From contig NZ_VSJJ01000005.1 in assembly GCF_008369405.1 (NCBI RefSeq), positions 93,844 to 157,843 of the forward strand: DNA of 64,000 nucleotides, given 5' to 3'. A program made the position numbers and the translations under genes. Positions within the stretch are counted from its first letter, which is position 1. Every line of letters starts with the position of its first letter. Shown here piece by piece: positions 1-8,828 of the stretch. The notes under the pieces were generated by a model. It was given only the letters and a program-made list of their open reading frames with translations, did not search any database and was not told the DNA's origin. The DNA comes from Streptococcus cristatus. GTDB taxonomy: Bacteria > Bacillota > Bacilli > Lactobacillales > Streptococcaceae.

Positions 1-792
1 CTTGATGGCATCTGCCTTGTCAGATTTTTCCCAATCTTTCTTAGCAGCAATCAAGTTGTACCAAAGTTTAGAATTTTCATCTGTCTTTTCTTTGTAAAGA
101 GCGCTCTTGTAGTCAATACCAGCTTCACGAACGAAGGTATTGTTGACAACTGCTGCATCTACAGAAGTAAGAGAAGCTGCTGTTTGAGAAGCATCCAATT
201 CAGAAATTTTCAAGTTTTTCTTGTTTTCTTTGATGTTGGCAACAGTCGCAAGTTTAGTTGAATCCACGTCCAACTTAATCAAACCAGCTGCTTGAAGAAG
301 GTTCAAAGCACGACTTTCGTTTGTTGGGTCATTTGGTACGGCAATACTTCCGTTTTCTGGAATGTCTTTTACATCAGTATATTTGTTTTTGCCATCTTTA
401 GTACCAGAGTAAAGACGGATTGGTGCGATATAAGTATCTGCTACAGAAACCAAATCAGCATTGTTTTCTTTATTCCAGTTTTCCAGGTAGTAGTAGTGCT
501 GGAAGGCATTGATATCTACATCTCCGTCACGAACTGCTTGGTTAGGCTGAGAGTAGTCTGTAAATTGGGTAAAGTCCAATTTAACACCTGCTTTTTCCTT
601 GTCAAGAATTTCCTGAACCTTGTTCCAACGTGCTTCTTCTGTATCGCTAAGGCTCATCACGCCGACTTTTACAGTGACTGTTGCACTGTCTGCTGACTTA
701 GCGTCTTTAGATGTTGAAGACGAGCAAGCTGCCAAACCAAATGCTGCTACAGCTAAGAGTGCTGTTGCACCAAACCATTTTTTCAATTTCAT
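1..792 (-). CDS. metQ: Methionine-type ABC transporter substrate-binding lipoprotein, NlpA/MetQ family (3' end outside window)
   Basis: Extracellular lipoprotein that would capture methionine (or its oxidised or D forms) for a MetNI-type importer. The first 264 codons are visible and the C-terminus runs off the window. A signal peptide ends in the lipobox L-A-A-C with the lipidated Cys at residue 23, followed by a Ser-rich linker. The body has the MetQ pattern: VGVMSLSDTEEARWNKVQ, then DFTQFTDYSQPNQAV, and the NDPTNESRAL segment near the middle. An AAGGAG ribosome site stands nine bases before the ATG. It lies 86 bases downstream of the second substrate-binding lipoprotein, same strand, so the two are probably co-transcribed. 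The ATPase and permease would be expected just left of the window, which cannot be seen. Family assignment is firm; exact ligand is inferred. Confidence 0.92.
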   Translation of the reverse strand, partial: MKLKKWFGATALLAVAAFGLAACSSSTSKDAKSADSATVTVKVGVMSLSDTEEARWNKVQEILDKEKAGVKLDFTQFTDYSQPNQAVRDGDVDINAFQHYYYLENWNKENNADLVSVADTYIAPIRLYSGTKDGKNKYTDVKDIPENGSIAVPNDPTNESRALNLLQAAGLIKLDVDSTKLATVANIKENKKNLKISELDASQTAASLTSVDAAVVNNTFVREAGIDYKSALYKEKTDENSKLWYNLIAAKKDWEKSDKADAIK

Positions 793-878
793 GAGATAAT
801 CTCCTTATAAAATATATTTTTTTCTAGTGAAAGGGTTGTAAGTTATTTCCGATTGTTTTGGGCAAAGAAAATCAGAAC

Positions 879-1712
879 TTACTTGATATCCTTGGCATCT
901 GGCAAATAAGTGCCACCAAAGAATTCTTTTGATAATTTTTCAAGTGTGCCATCCTCGTAGAGTTCCTTGATCCGCTTGTTCATGAAGCTTTGAAGTTCTT
1001 CTTGTCCTGAAGCAAGAATCGGATAGACATACGGTTGTTGGTCGCTTGGAAGTTCAATCACTTCGACATTATCTAAACCTTGGTCTTTGATGATGGTATC
1101 TACCGTGATACGCTCAAAGATCTTGTAGTCTGAACGGCCATCGTTCAAATTAGCCAAGATTTGCTGGATTGTACCATCTGTATAGTTGATAGTTGTTGGG
1201 GTTGAACTGTGCTCTTCATTGTACTTTTCCAACTGCTTAGCTGTTGAAGTACCTTGAACAACCTCAGTAGACTTGCCTCCGATATCGTCCAGCGACTTGA
1301 TATTCACTCCTTTACGAACCACCAAGACGGTTGGGTTTTTAGCGTAAGGGTTGGTATAGAGGTATTTACCAGCACGGTCTTCTGAATAACTGATGTTATT
1401 GGCACCGATTTGGTAGCGGTCGCTGTCCAAGCCAGAGAAAACAGAAGCCCATTTGGTTTTGTTGAAGTTGACTTCGTACTTTTCTGAACCTTTAAAGATT
1501 TCACGAAGCACTTCAATTTCGTAACCGGTTAGTTTTCCATCTTTATCCTCATAAGAGAAAGGCTTAGTTGTTCCAACCGTTCCGACTTCAATCGTCTTTT
1601 TCTTTGTAGTACTATCTTTACTTGCAGAAGACGAGCAGGCTACAAGCAGCCCAACTGCAAGACTTCCTACCACAGCAGTGGCAGTGTATTTCAATATCTT
1701 TTTAATATTCAT
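879..1712 (-). CDS. Amino-acid ABC transporter substrate-binding lipoprotein (family 3)
   Basis: Periplasmic-binding-protein-like lipoprotein of solute-binding family 3, which binds polar or sulfur amino acids outside the membrane. The frame extends 12 codons further upstream, but ATG at 1712 is preferred because an AGGAGG lies eight to nine bases before it. The lipobox L-V-A-C puts the lipidated Cys at residue 26. Family hallmarks are visible: [20 protein letters not shown] with the K-L-T-G-Y-E-I-E motif, then the segment around residue 100 that normally contacts ligand, and a [12 protein letters not shown] stretch in the second lobe. Length is 277 aa, normal for the family. Its place beside metQ and an M20 amidohydrolase suggests a sulfur amino acid such as cystine as ligand. 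That is inference only. Confidence 0.88.
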   Translation of the reverse strand: MNIKKILKYTATAVVGSLAVGLLVACSSSASKDSTTKKKTIEVGTVGTTKPFSYEDKDGKLTGYEIEVLREIFKGSEKYEVNFNKTKWASVFSGLDSDRYQIGANNISYSEDRAGKYLYTNPYAKNPTVLVVRKGVNIKSLDDIGGKSTEVVQGTSTAKQLEKYNEEHSSTPTTINYTDGTIQQILANLNDGRSDYKIFERITVDTIIKDQGLDNVEVIELPSDQQPYVYPILASGQEELQSFMNKRIKELYEDGTLEKLSKEFFGGTYLPDAKDIK

Positions 1713-1823
1713 ATCTCTATCTCCTCCTAAAGAGCATGTTTCTATCATACCAAAAGTCGAAAATTCTGACCATTATATATTTTTTATCAAGGTGATAGAT
1801 TTTCTTTATCACTGATTCGATTA

Positions 1824-1838
1824 TTCAAACTATTTGAA
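1824..1838. promoter_or_regulatory. Dyad in the gap upstream of the binding-protein genes
   Basis: TTCAAACTATTTGAA is a perfect 6+3+6 inverted repeat in the 204-base gap between the M20 gene and the lipoprotein genes, about 110 bases upstream of the lipoprotein start. Its size and T-rich/A-rich arms resemble LysR-type operators such as those of streptococcal methionine/cysteine regulators. No binding protein is encoded nearby, so the assignment is tentative. Confidence 0.35.
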
Positions 1839-1916
1839 AATATCGAAATCTTGTTTTTCTATGATAACAAAAGAAGAGAAGCTTGCCTAGTTCTTATTTT
1901 TTATGGAAGACTATAG

Positions 1917-3053
1917 TTATTTCTTATAGTGCTTGAGGAGAAAGAGGGCGTTTTCGACATAGTAAGGCACAGAGACCTGAAAGGCTGCATCGTCAATCGT
2001 CATGCTATCATGGTGAAGGTCAGGCGCATCTGCTGCACCATTTGAGCCGATAAAAGCAAAGACACCAGGGATTCTTTCTTGATAAAAGGCAAAGTCTTCG
2101 CCAGCTGAAGATGGCTGGGCAGGCAGTAGCTCCCCGATATTCTGAGAGTTTTCAAAAATAAGCTCGGCTAATTCTGGATCATTATAGGTCACTGGCGGAG
2201 TCTGATCCCAGACAATCGTGACCTTAGCACCGAAATTCTCCGCCGTATGCTCCACAATACGGATAAAATCTGCCTTCAAACGCTTTTGCAACTCAGGACT
2301 AAAACAACGAATCGTGCCTTCAAAAAAGCCATTTTGTGGCAGGACATTCCAAGTCGCCCCAGCCTCAATGTGGGTCACAGACAAAACAACTGGCTCAAAG
2401 GGCGAGACAGTCCGAGAAACCAGAGCTTGGAGATTTTGAATCATGCTGGTCAGAGTCAGCACCGTATCTACTCCCAAATCTGGCCGAGCCGCATGGCTGC
2501 TGACTCCCTCAACAGTCACCCTAAACTTTTCCACGCCTGCCATCATGGCTCCCTGCTTCAAGGCTATTTGCCCAGCTTTTAACTGGGGCATATTATGAAA
2601 ACCGATAATCGCAACCACATCATCCAGCAAGCCAGTAGTCAGAACTTGACTGGCCCCCTGAGAGGTTTCCTCAGCTGGCTGAAAAATCAATCGAATACTT
2701 CCCTGTAAATCTTCTTCCATAGCCTTGAGCAACTCCGCCGCTCCCAAAAGACTAGTCTGATGAAAATCATGACCGCAGGCATGCATAACACCAGGATTTT
2801 GGCTAGCGTAAGGCAGACCTGTCTTCTCTAAAATGGGCAGGGCATCAATATCTGCCCTTAAAGCGATAACTGGTTCTCCTTGACCGATTTCAGCAATCAA
2901 GCCCGTCTCTAAGCCAGAAGCCAAAATTTTAATTCCTAAGTCTTGCAAATAACGGCTTAGAAAGGCTGTCGTTTCATACTCTTGGCCAGACAGCTCTGGA
3001 TGCTGATGGAGATAATGACGCGTTTTTACTAATTTATCATAGAATTGTTTCAT
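1917..3053 (-). CDS. M20-family metallo-amidohydrolase/peptidase
   Basis: Cytoplasmic zinc-dependent amidohydrolase of the M20D group (amino-acid N-acyl hydrolases, N-acetyldiaminopimelate deacetylase and relatives). The metal site is intact: RADIDALP at 66-73, HACGHD at 91-96, the Glu pair at 128-129, GFHNMP in the middle, and a final His in DLHHDSM near the C-terminus. A dimerisation lid domain with SSHAARPDLGVD lies between the two catalytic halves. Length 378 aa is usual. Start ATG has AAAGGAG eight bases before it. Genes of this kind commonly stand beside metQ transporters in streptococci, which suggests removal of acyl groups from imported amino acids; the natural substrate is not shown by the sequence. 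Confidence 0.9.
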   Translation of the reverse strand: MKQFYDKLVKTRHYLHQHPELSGQEYETTAFLSRYLQDLGIKILASGLETGLIAEIGQGEPVIALRADIDALPILEKTGLPYASQNPGVMHACGHDFHQTSLLGAAELLKAMEEDLQGSIRLIFQPAEETSQGASQVLTTGLLDDVVAIIGFHNMPQLKAGQIALKQGAMMAGVEKFRVTVEGVSSHAARPDLGVDTVLTLTSMIQNLQALVSRTVSPFEPVVLSVTHIEAGATWNVLPQNGFFEGTIRCFSPELQKRLKADFIRIVEHTAENFGAKVTIVWDQTPPVTYNDPELAELIFENSQNIGELLPAQPSSAGEDFAFYQERIPGVFAFIGSNGAADAPDLHHDSMTIDDAAFQVSVPYYVENALFLLKHYKK

Positions 3054-3086
3054 GGCAGGCTCCTTTACTCTACATATCTATCCTCC

Positions 3087-3116
3087 AGTATAGCACAAAG
3101 CTAGACTAGGAAACAA
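3087..3116 (-). promoter_or_regulatory. Promoter of the M20 amidohydrolase gene
   Basis: On the minus strand a TTGTTT box (3111-3116) stands 18 bases before TATACT (3087-3092). The transcript would begin about 25 bases before the ribosome site. The -35 match is moderate. Confidence 0.5.
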
Positions 3117-3158
3117 AAATAGAGAGCAGAATGAAGCATCCGCCCTCTCATTTTGCTA

Positions 3159-4253
3159 TTAGGATATATCGCCTTCAAAAGCTCTAACGATGGATTCATA
3201 AGAATAATCACGCTCTAGAACCCATTTGCCATCTGTTTTGACGAATTTCAACTGATAATCGCGTTCTGGCGTAAGAAGAGGACGTGAATCCATTCCAGCC
3301 ATCATGTCATTGGCATAGCTCTTATCGGTAGCTTTGTAGACGTCACTCAGACTTCCATATTCAGAACGATGCTTATCATAAAAATCTTGACGGTAGGTAT
3401 ACATGGTCTTATTTAGGCTGACCGTTCTCGGTTTGATCTTGATAACGATTGAATTTGGCATGTACTGGGCTACTGTGTAATCAATTTCTGAGCGTTTAGC
3501 ATTACTTTTCACATAGGCATCAATGAAAGCATTGATTTCATCATCACTAAAGGGATAATCATGCAATTTACGTGTGAAATCTGCTGCAAAAGCTGCTCTA
3601 TAATCTTTTTTATCTTGCTCCAAATCGCCACCTAAGACCAAATCGCCTTTGTCTTTAGAAGATTTTGTCTTTGCTTCTCCTCCCAAGAAAACAGCATTGA
3701 GGTAATCAGAAGCTAATTTCTTTGATTCGTCAACGTGATTAGGATATTTCGCAGGATCAACCTTTAGTTTGATAGCTTCTACTTTTTCATCCGAGCTATA
3801 GGTTTTCTTCTCATAGTGAAGTTCATATTTCTTGCCATCTTCAACCTTAAAGACCAGATTACCAGAAAGAGTTTTTCCTTCCGCTAAATCTTCATAGCTC
3901 AGTGTTTTGAAGTTTTCTTTGTCATCATAGACTCCGACTGGCTGGATTTTTTCACCCTCTGAATCATAAAAAGCAATATCTGAGGAGGAAATCATGATTT
4001 TATCATTTGTTTTATTCTTAATTTCCAAAGACAAGGCCAAGTATTTTGCATCAGCTGATCCGTTGCTTGGCATAATAAACTGACCTTCTTTAATCTGGAT
4101 ATCAACCTGCCCATTGCTGGCTGATTTTTTGACAGTCTTCTCCTGACTTGGCTTACCAGAATGTTTTTTATTTGGACTTGGAAGCAAGGCACAGGCTGTT
4201 AAACTCAGACCTGCCACAAGCAAGGCTGTGTATTTAAATACTTTTTTCATCAT
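3159..4253 (-). CDS. Putative lipoprotein of DUF5105-like type
   Basis: Secreted lipoprotein of unknown function. Residues 1-21 form a lipoprotein signal peptide ending L-T-A-C (Cys 21), followed by a Lys/Ser-rich linker. Residues about 55-160 look like an immunoglobulin-like DUF4352-type domain (strands such as KYLALSLEIKNKTNDKIMIS). The C-terminal two thirds resemble DUF5105 proteins of streptococci, ending in a beta-rich segment DYQLKFVKTDGKWVLERDY. Two ATG codons are adjacent; an AAGGAG stands just before them and either could serve. It is isolated from its neighbours by gaps of about 100 bases or more and is probably its own transcript. Family recognition is by general resemblance only. 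Confidence 0.7.
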   Translation of the reverse strand: MMKKVFKYTALLVAGLSLTACALLPSPNKKHSGKPSQEKTVKKSASNGQVDIQIKEGQFIMPSNGSADAKYLALSLEIKNKTNDKIMISSSDIAFYDSEGEKIQPVGVYDDKENFKTLSYEDLAEGKTLSGNLVFKVEDGKKYELHYEKKTYSSDEKVEAIKLKVDPAKYPNHVDESKKLASDYLNAVFLGGEAKTKSSKDKGDLVLGGDLEQDKKDYRAAFAADFTRKLHDYPFSDDEINAFIDAYVKSNAKRSEIDYTVAQYMPNSIVIKIKPRTVSLNKTMYTYRQDFYDKHRSEYGSLSDVYKATDKSYANDMMAGMDSRPLLTPERDYQLKFVKTDGKWVLERDYSYESIVRAFEGDIS

Positions 4254-4404
4254 TGTCTCCTTAATTTCTTAATGCTGTGACTTTTCTATTTTATCATACT
4301 TGGCTAAACTGGTAAATAGCGTTCGAAATTACCAATATATAAATACATCTTTGCAATCGCTAGAATGACCAAGCAGATCAAATCTCTACTCCATAATAAT
4401 ATTT

Positions 4405-4950
4405 CTATGGAAAGAGCCACTTGATATGCGGAGCAAGTTGGGAAATTTCTTGATGAAGTTCATTGAAGCTAGTATTTTTCACATCAGCCAAGTCTAAAGG
4501 GACAGCACTCTCTTCTTGATTTTTAGGATAAAAATATAAAATTCGACTAGATCGATAGGTATCGTATTCAATTTGCTCAATCTCCTGCCACAAGAAATAC
4601 TTCTCTCTTTTAGCAGATAAGCCTCTCAGCCTTATTCCTATCTCATCCATCTCTAAAATCGGTGGTTTATGATTCGAAATATAGCCTAGAACAAGCATAA
4701 CAATAGCGGCTATTCCCATCCCCCAATAAAGCGGATTTAAGATATTGTTACTTTCTTCAGTAGTTTGCCTGCTTCTTTGGTCTTCCTTGCTGATAGGACT
4801 CCTATGAACCAGTTGATTGCTACTATTTTGACCTGTTGACTCAGGAGAGGCATCATTCATAGATACAGAAGTCATGATAAAAAAGATAGCAAAGAGTAAG
4901 ACAAAGCCCATGGCATAAAATCCTGCTCCATCGCGCTGGTATACTTTCAT
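4405..4950 (-). CDS. Small membrane protein with C-terminal PH-like domain, unknown function
   Basis: A 181-aa protein with no recognised name. Two hydrophobic segments (about 11-30 and 75-91) flank a Ser/Thr/Gln-rich loop. The last 90 residues look like a small PH-like fold (MDEIGIRLRGL, then YFLWQEIEQIEYD and SRILYFYPKN) that would sit in the cytosol. The open frame extends upstream into the deformylase gene, but ATG at 4950, with AAAGGATGG before it, avoids the overlap and is preferred. It follows the deformylase-like gene after 29 bases, so the two probably share a transcript. Function unknown. Confidence 0.7.
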   Translation of the reverse strand: MKVYQRDGAGFYAMGFVLLFAIFFIMTSVSMNDASPESTGQNSSNQLVHRSPISKEDQRSRQTTEESNNILNPLYWGMGIAAIVMLVLGYISNHKPPILEMDEIGIRLRGLSAKREKYFLWQEIEQIEYDTYRSSRILYFYPKNQEESAVPLDLADVKNTSFNELHQEISQLAPHIKWLFP

Positions 4951-4979
4951 TCTATTCCCATCCTTTCCAGATACATTTC

Positions 4980-5390
4980 CTATATGAGGATACCTTCCAA
5001 ATGGTCCAATTCGTGCTGGCAGATTTGCGCTGGAAAATCCTCTAACGTGATGGTCCTTTTCAGCCAATTCTGATCCAGATATTCGACCGTGATTTTCTGA
5101 TAACGAATGGTCGACCGACTGCCTGTCAAGGACAGACAGCCTTCTTCCGTTTCATAAGCCCCTGATTTTTGAAGGAGAACCGGATTAAACATGACCATGG
5201 GCAGCATGCCATACATAAAAATAATCACTTGCTTTTGGGAACCAATCATATTCGCTGCAAGTCCGACACAAGACTCTCTATGAGCCAACAAAGTATCCTG
5301 CAAATCCTGAGCCAAGAATAGATCAGCTTTCGTGGCAGGGACTGACTTTTGCTGTAAAAAGAAAGGATCTTTCACAATTGCTTTTTGCAT
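4980..5390 (-). CDS. Peptide deformylase-like protein (short form)
   Basis: A 136-aa member of the peptide deformylase family, which removes formyl groups from new protein N-termini using a metal ion. Motif II EGCLS is at 83-87 and motif III QHELDH at 125-130, so the metal-binding Cys and both His plus the catalytic Glu are kept. Motif I, normally GxGxAAxQ, reads VGLAANMIG at 42-50 and lacks the Gln that contacts the substrate. The protein is also much shorter than the main streptococcal Def of about 200 aa. It is therefore likely a paralogue of Def with reduced or different activity. A Gram-positive def2-type annotation is possible. Confidence 0.85.
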   Translation of the reverse strand: MQKAIVKDPFFLQQKSVPATKADLFLAQDLQDTLLAHRESCVGLAANMIGSQKQVIIFMYGMLPMVMFNPVLLQKSGAYETEEGCLSLTGSRSTIRYQKITVEYLDQNWLKRTITLEDFPAQICQHELDHLEGILI

Positions 5391-5470
5391 CTTTCACCTC
5401 AAATGGAAGAGGCTGGATTCCCTATCTCAGCCTCCTTAGTTTATTTGAACACTCTCAACGCCTTCTTTAC

Positions 5471-6370
5471 TTATTTTGCATAGCGTTCGCTAATATCTTT
5501 TGCGAGGACAAAATTTCCTAGTGTGGCTGAGCCATTTCCTGCGACAGCCGGTGTGACAATGTAGTCACGCACATCTGGCACTGGCAGATAACCATTGAGT
5601 AGGACAGTGAATTTCTCACGAACACGGTCCAACATGTGCTGCTGCGCCATCACACCACCACCGAAGACAATGACATCTGGACGGAAAGTCACCGTCGCTT
5701 GAATAGCTGCCTGCGCAATATAGTAAGCCTGAATATCCCAGACAGTACTATTGAGTTCGATGTTTTCACCACGCACACCTGTCCGCGCCTCTAAGCTAGG
5801 ACCAGCCGCTAAACCTTCCAAACAGCCCTTGTGGAAAGGACAAACGCCATTAAAGCCTTTTTCCTCATCCATCGGGTGCTTAGCTACATAGTAGTGACCC
5901 ATTTCTGGGTGACCTGTCCCCCCGACAAATTCACCACGTTGGATAGCACCAGCGCCAATCCCTGTTCCAATCGTATAATAAACCAGATTTTCAACGCGAC
6001 CACCAGCATTGTTACGGGCTACAACTTCACCATAGGCAGAACTGTTGACATCTGTCGTAAAGTAGATTGGCACATTCAAAGCACGACGAAGCGCTCCCAC
6101 AATGTCTACATTTGCCCAATGTGGTTTTGGAGTTGTTGTGATGTAGCCATATGTTTTTGAATTAGGATCAATATCAATAGGACCGAAAGAGCCGACTGCC
6201 AGACCAGCTAGATTGTCAAAACGAGAGAAGAACTCAATTGTTTTATCCAGTGTCTCAATCGGTGTAGTCGTAGGAAATTGTGTCTTTTCTACAACATTAA
6301 AATTTTCATCGCCCACAGCACAGATAAATTTCGTTCCACCAGCTTCTAAACTTCCGTACAATTTTGTCAT
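5471..6370 (-). CDS. scrK: Fructokinase, ROK family
   Basis: Phosphorylates fructose released inside the cell by sucrose-6-phosphate hydrolase. The frame runs 32 codons further upstream, but ATG at 6370 gives the standard start MTKLYGSLEAGGTK with an AGAGGTG ribosome site; the product is 299 aa. Features: ATP phosphate-binding GGTK at 11-14, catalytic Asp in TTDVNSSAYGE (residue 107), the GIGAG segment near 138, and the ROK zinc site HPEMGH (154-159) with CPFHKGC (177-183). It lies downstream of scrA on the same strand but is separated by 311 bases holding a structured repeat and its own promoter, so it may be expressed separately from the PTS gene. Confidence 0.95.
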   Translation of the reverse strand: MTKLYGSLEAGGTKFICAVGDENFNVVEKTQFPTTTPIETLDKTIEFFSRFDNLAGLAVGSFGPIDIDPNSKTYGYITTTPKPHWANVDIVGALRRALNVPIYFTTDVNSSAYGEVVARNNAGGRVENLVYYTIGTGIGAGAIQRGEFVGGTGHPEMGHYYVAKHPMDEEKGFNGVCPFHKGCLEGLAAGPSLEARTGVRGENIELNSTVWDIQAYYIAQAAIQATVTFRPDVIVFGGGVMAQQHMLDRVREKFTVLLNGYLPVPDVRDYIVTPAVAGNGSATLGNFVLAKDISERYAK

Positions 6371-6400
6371 TTCAAACACCTCTTGTATTCTTTGTATTCC

Positions 6401-6427
6401 ATTATAGCATATTTCCATATTGGAAAT
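6401..6427 (-). promoter_or_regulatory. scrK promoter with overlapping palindrome
   Basis: The minus strand carries TATAAT (6401-6406). Just upstream is ATTTCCATATTGGAAAT (6411-6427), a perfect 7+3+7 palindrome that covers the place of a -35 box, which is otherwise poor. It looks like an operator for a regulator acting at scrK. Confidence 0.45.
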
Positions 6428-6477
6428 GGCTCTATATTTTAGATTTTCCTCTGTAAATCTTAGCACTCAAGTAAAAA

Positions 6478-6656
6478 GAGAGTGGGACAGAAATCGGTCA
6501 TTCGTTAGAATTCGATTTCGTCGTCCCACCTCCGCACAGTTGAGTAGGGTTGTAAAAGCTGATGAAACCAGCCTAGTAGAGTCCACTCAACCACTGCGTC
6601 TTGCTCGACAATCCAAAGAAAATTGAGAGGCTAGGACTTTTGTCCCAGCCTCTTTC
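6478..6656 (+). repeat. Structured intergenic repeat, copy A
   Basis: First of four copies of a unit of about 178 bp (others at 11461, 31221 and 58481). The unit holds three nested inverted repeats: GTGGGAC...GTCCCAC at the left, GTTGAGT...ACTCAAC in the middle with a smaller GCTGAT-like hairpin inside, and GAGGCT-GGAC...GTCC-AGCCTC at the right. This copy ends 25 bases from the scrA stop codon, where its right hairpin could terminate scrA transcripts. Confidence 0.8.
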
Positions 6657-6681
6657 CTTTGTTGACTTTCTCTAGCTATGA

Positions 6682-8694
6682 TTAAGCTTTTACTTCAATA
6701 ATCGCATCGCCTTTGGCTACTGTACCTGTCGCAACTGGCGTTACAGAAGCGTAGTCAGCTGTATTGGTCACGATGATCATGGTCGTATCATCCAGACCAG
6801 CTGCTGCGATTTTAGCTGAATCAAAAGTTCCAAGAACATCGCCAGCTTTAACTTTAGAGCCTTGAGAAACTTTTTGATCAAAGCCTTCGCCATTCATAGA
6901 CACTGTGTCAATACCAACGTGGATAAGGATTTCAGCACCATTAGCTGTCTTCAAACCATAGGCATGGCCTGTCGCAAAAGCAATCGTCACTTCTGCATCA
7001 GCTGGGGCGTAAACAACACCTTCAGTTGGTTTGATCGCAATCCCTTGACCCATTGCACCACTTGCAAAGACTGGATCATTAACATCAGCTAAAGCAACTG
7101 CTTGACCAACGATAGGAGCAACAATAGTTTCATCTTGAAGAGCTGCCGGAACATTGCCAGTTGTTTCTTCTTCGACTAATTTTTCAGTTTCAGCTTTTTC
7201 TTCAGCAGTTTCTTCGTCTTTGTATCCGAACATATAAGTCAGAACAAAACTCAAACCAGTTGTCAGAACAACCATAAAGATATATTGCAACAATTGACCA
7301 TTCAGGTAAAGGAGTGTACCTGGAATAATTGTGATACCGAAACTTGTACCTGCAAGCCCCATAATAGAAGCTAACCAACCACCAACAGCACCAGCACCTA
7401 GTCCAATCACAAACGGTTTAACAAAGCGCAAGTTAACACCGAAGATAGCTGGCTCAGTAATACCCAATCCTGCAGAAAGTGCTGCTGGGAATGCAAGAGC
7501 CTTGAGTTTTTTAGATTTTGTCTTCACAGCTACAGCCAAAGTCGCACCAGCCTGAGCTGTCATAGCAGCAGTGATAATCGCATTAAATGGATCTTTCCCA
7601 GTTTGAGATACCAACTGAGATTCCAGTAAGTTGAAGATGTGGTGAACACCGGTTACGACAATCAATTGATGAACTGCACCGATAATCAAACCAGCAAGAC
7701 CAAACGGAAGGCTAAGAAGGAACTCTGTACCATTCAAAACATATGACTCAACAATGTGGAAGACTGGACCAATCACAAAGAGTCCCAAAATGGACATTAC
7801 AAGGAAAGTAAGGAATGGAACAAGAAGAAGGTCCAAGACATCTGGAATTTTCTTGTGCAGCCATTTTTCAAATTTCGCACCAAACAAACCTACAAAGAAG
7901 GCAGGAAGCACAGAGTTTTGGTAGCCAACTACTGGAATAAAACCAAAGAAGTAAATTGGATGAGCTTTTGTTGCTGTAACTTCGCTAGTGAATTTCAAAC
8001 TTCCAAGAACATCCATATTAGCAATTTTGTCTAAAATATCCTTAGAAGGATCAACAGCAAATTTAGTAGCCTGACCAGCTACATCCCAAGCATTTGGAAG
8101 CGCTGAGTTAACCATCATTAGACCAAGAACCAAACCAATGATTGGGTTCCCGCCAAAGACTCTAAAAGCTGACCAGCAAATCAAAGCTGGGAAGAAAGCG
8201 AAGGCTGTATCAGTTAATACTACTGTATAAGTGTAGAAGTCAGTCGATTTGAAAGCATCCGCTGTGGTACCAAATAAAGATAAAACTTGATCCTGAGCAA
8301 TTGCTCCGCGAACTCCCATGAAAAGACCTGTCGCAACAATAGCTGGAAGAATTGGCACAAATACGTCACCGAAAGTACGGATGGCACGTTGGAACCAGTT
8401 CCCTTGCTTAGCAGCTTCAGCTTTCATGTCATCTTTTGATGAAGTTGGTAAACCTAAGGCTACAACTTCGTCATAAATCTTATTAACCGTACCAGTACCA
8501 AAAATGATTTGATATTGGCCTGAGTTAAAGAAAGCTCCCTGAACTTTTTCTAGGTTCTCGACAGTATTTTTGTCGATTTTACCTTCATCTTTAACCATGA
8601 CGCGCAGACGAGTCGCACAGTGGGCTACACTGTTAACGTTCTCACGTCCACCCAAGGCTTCGATGACCTTTTTTGCAATTTCAGTATTATTCAT
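6682..8694 (-). CDS. scrA: Sucrose-specific PTS transporter subunit EIIBCA
   Basis: Membrane transporter that imports sucrose and phosphorylates it to sucrose-6-phosphate. Domains in order: EIIB with the phosphorylated Cys 26 in CATRLR, EIIC with about ten hydrophobic segments from residue 105 to 480, and EIIA with the phospho-accepting His near 592 in ILIHVGIDTV. All three phosphotransfer steps after HPr are therefore in one chain of 670 aa. ATG at 8694 is chosen; an in-frame TTG two codons earlier lies only four bases from the AAGGAG. It is divergent from scrB-scrR, with operators in the shared 199-base gap. Confidence 0.96.
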   Translation of the reverse strand: MNNTEIAKKVIEALGGRENVNSVAHCATRLRVMVKDEGKIDKNTVENLEKVQGAFFNSGQYQIIFGTGTVNKIYDEVVALGLPTSSKDDMKAEAAKQGNWFQRAIRTFGDVFVPILPAIVATGLFMGVRGAIAQDQVLSLFGTTADAFKSTDFYTYTVVLTDTAFAFFPALICWSAFRVFGGNPIIGLVLGLMMVNSALPNAWDVAGQATKFAVDPSKDILDKIANMDVLGSLKFTSEVTATKAHPIYFFGFIPVVGYQNSVLPAFFVGLFGAKFEKWLHKKIPDVLDLLLVPFLTFLVMSILGLFVIGPVFHIVESYVLNGTEFLLSLPFGLAGLIIGAVHQLIVVTGVHHIFNLLESQLVSQTGKDPFNAIITAAMTAQAGATLAVAVKTKSKKLKALAFPAALSAGLGITEPAIFGVNLRFVKPFVIGLGAGAVGGWLASIMGLAGTSFGITIIPGTLLYLNGQLLQYIFMVVLTTGLSFVLTYMFGYKDEETAEEKAETEKLVEEETTGNVPAALQDETIVAPIVGQAVALADVNDPVFASGAMGQGIAIKPTEGVVYAPADAEVTIAFATGHAYGLKTANGAEILIHVGIDTVSMNGEGFDQKVSQGSKVKAGDVLGTFDSAKIAAAGLDDTTMIIVTNTADYASVTPVATGTVAKGDAIIEVKA

Positions 8695-8730
8695 TTGCAA
8701 AAATCTCCTTATAAAAATATTGTAAAACTT

Positions 8731-8749
8731 TTTGAAAGCGATTTTATCA
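8731..8749. promoter_or_regulatory. CG-centred operator-like site in the scrA leader
   Basis: TTTGAAAGCGATTTTATCA has the A-rich/CG/T-rich half-sites of LacI-family operators. It lies about 40 bases before the scrA start, downstream of its -10 box. It is a poor cre match (the conserved 3' Cys-side base is T), so ScrR is the likelier ligand. Confidence 0.35.
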
Positions 8750-8763
8750 CCTTTACGAATATT

Positions 8764-8791
8764 ATTTTACCATGATTCAAAAATATGTCAA
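8764..8791 (-). promoter_or_regulatory. scrA promoter with overlapping operator
   Basis: TTGACA (8786-8791) and TAAAAT (8764-8769), 16 bases apart on the minus strand, form a strong promoter for scrA. The CG-centred sequence TGTCAAGCGTTTTACA (8786-8801) overlaps the -35 box and is the right place for repression by ScrR, the LacI-type regulator encoded alongside. Confidence 0.7.
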
Positions 8792-8828
8792 GCGTTTTAC
8801 AGAAAAAATATTTTTTCACAGTTAAAGG

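Noticed and set aside
292..696. Plus-strand frame of 134 codons
   Set aside because: It is the antisense of metQ, which has a lipobox and clear family motifs.
5405..5435. Terminator after the scrK gene
   Set aside because: GAGGCTG/CAGCCTC arms form a seven-base stem but no T run follows on either strand; it may be a fragment of the structured repeat end.
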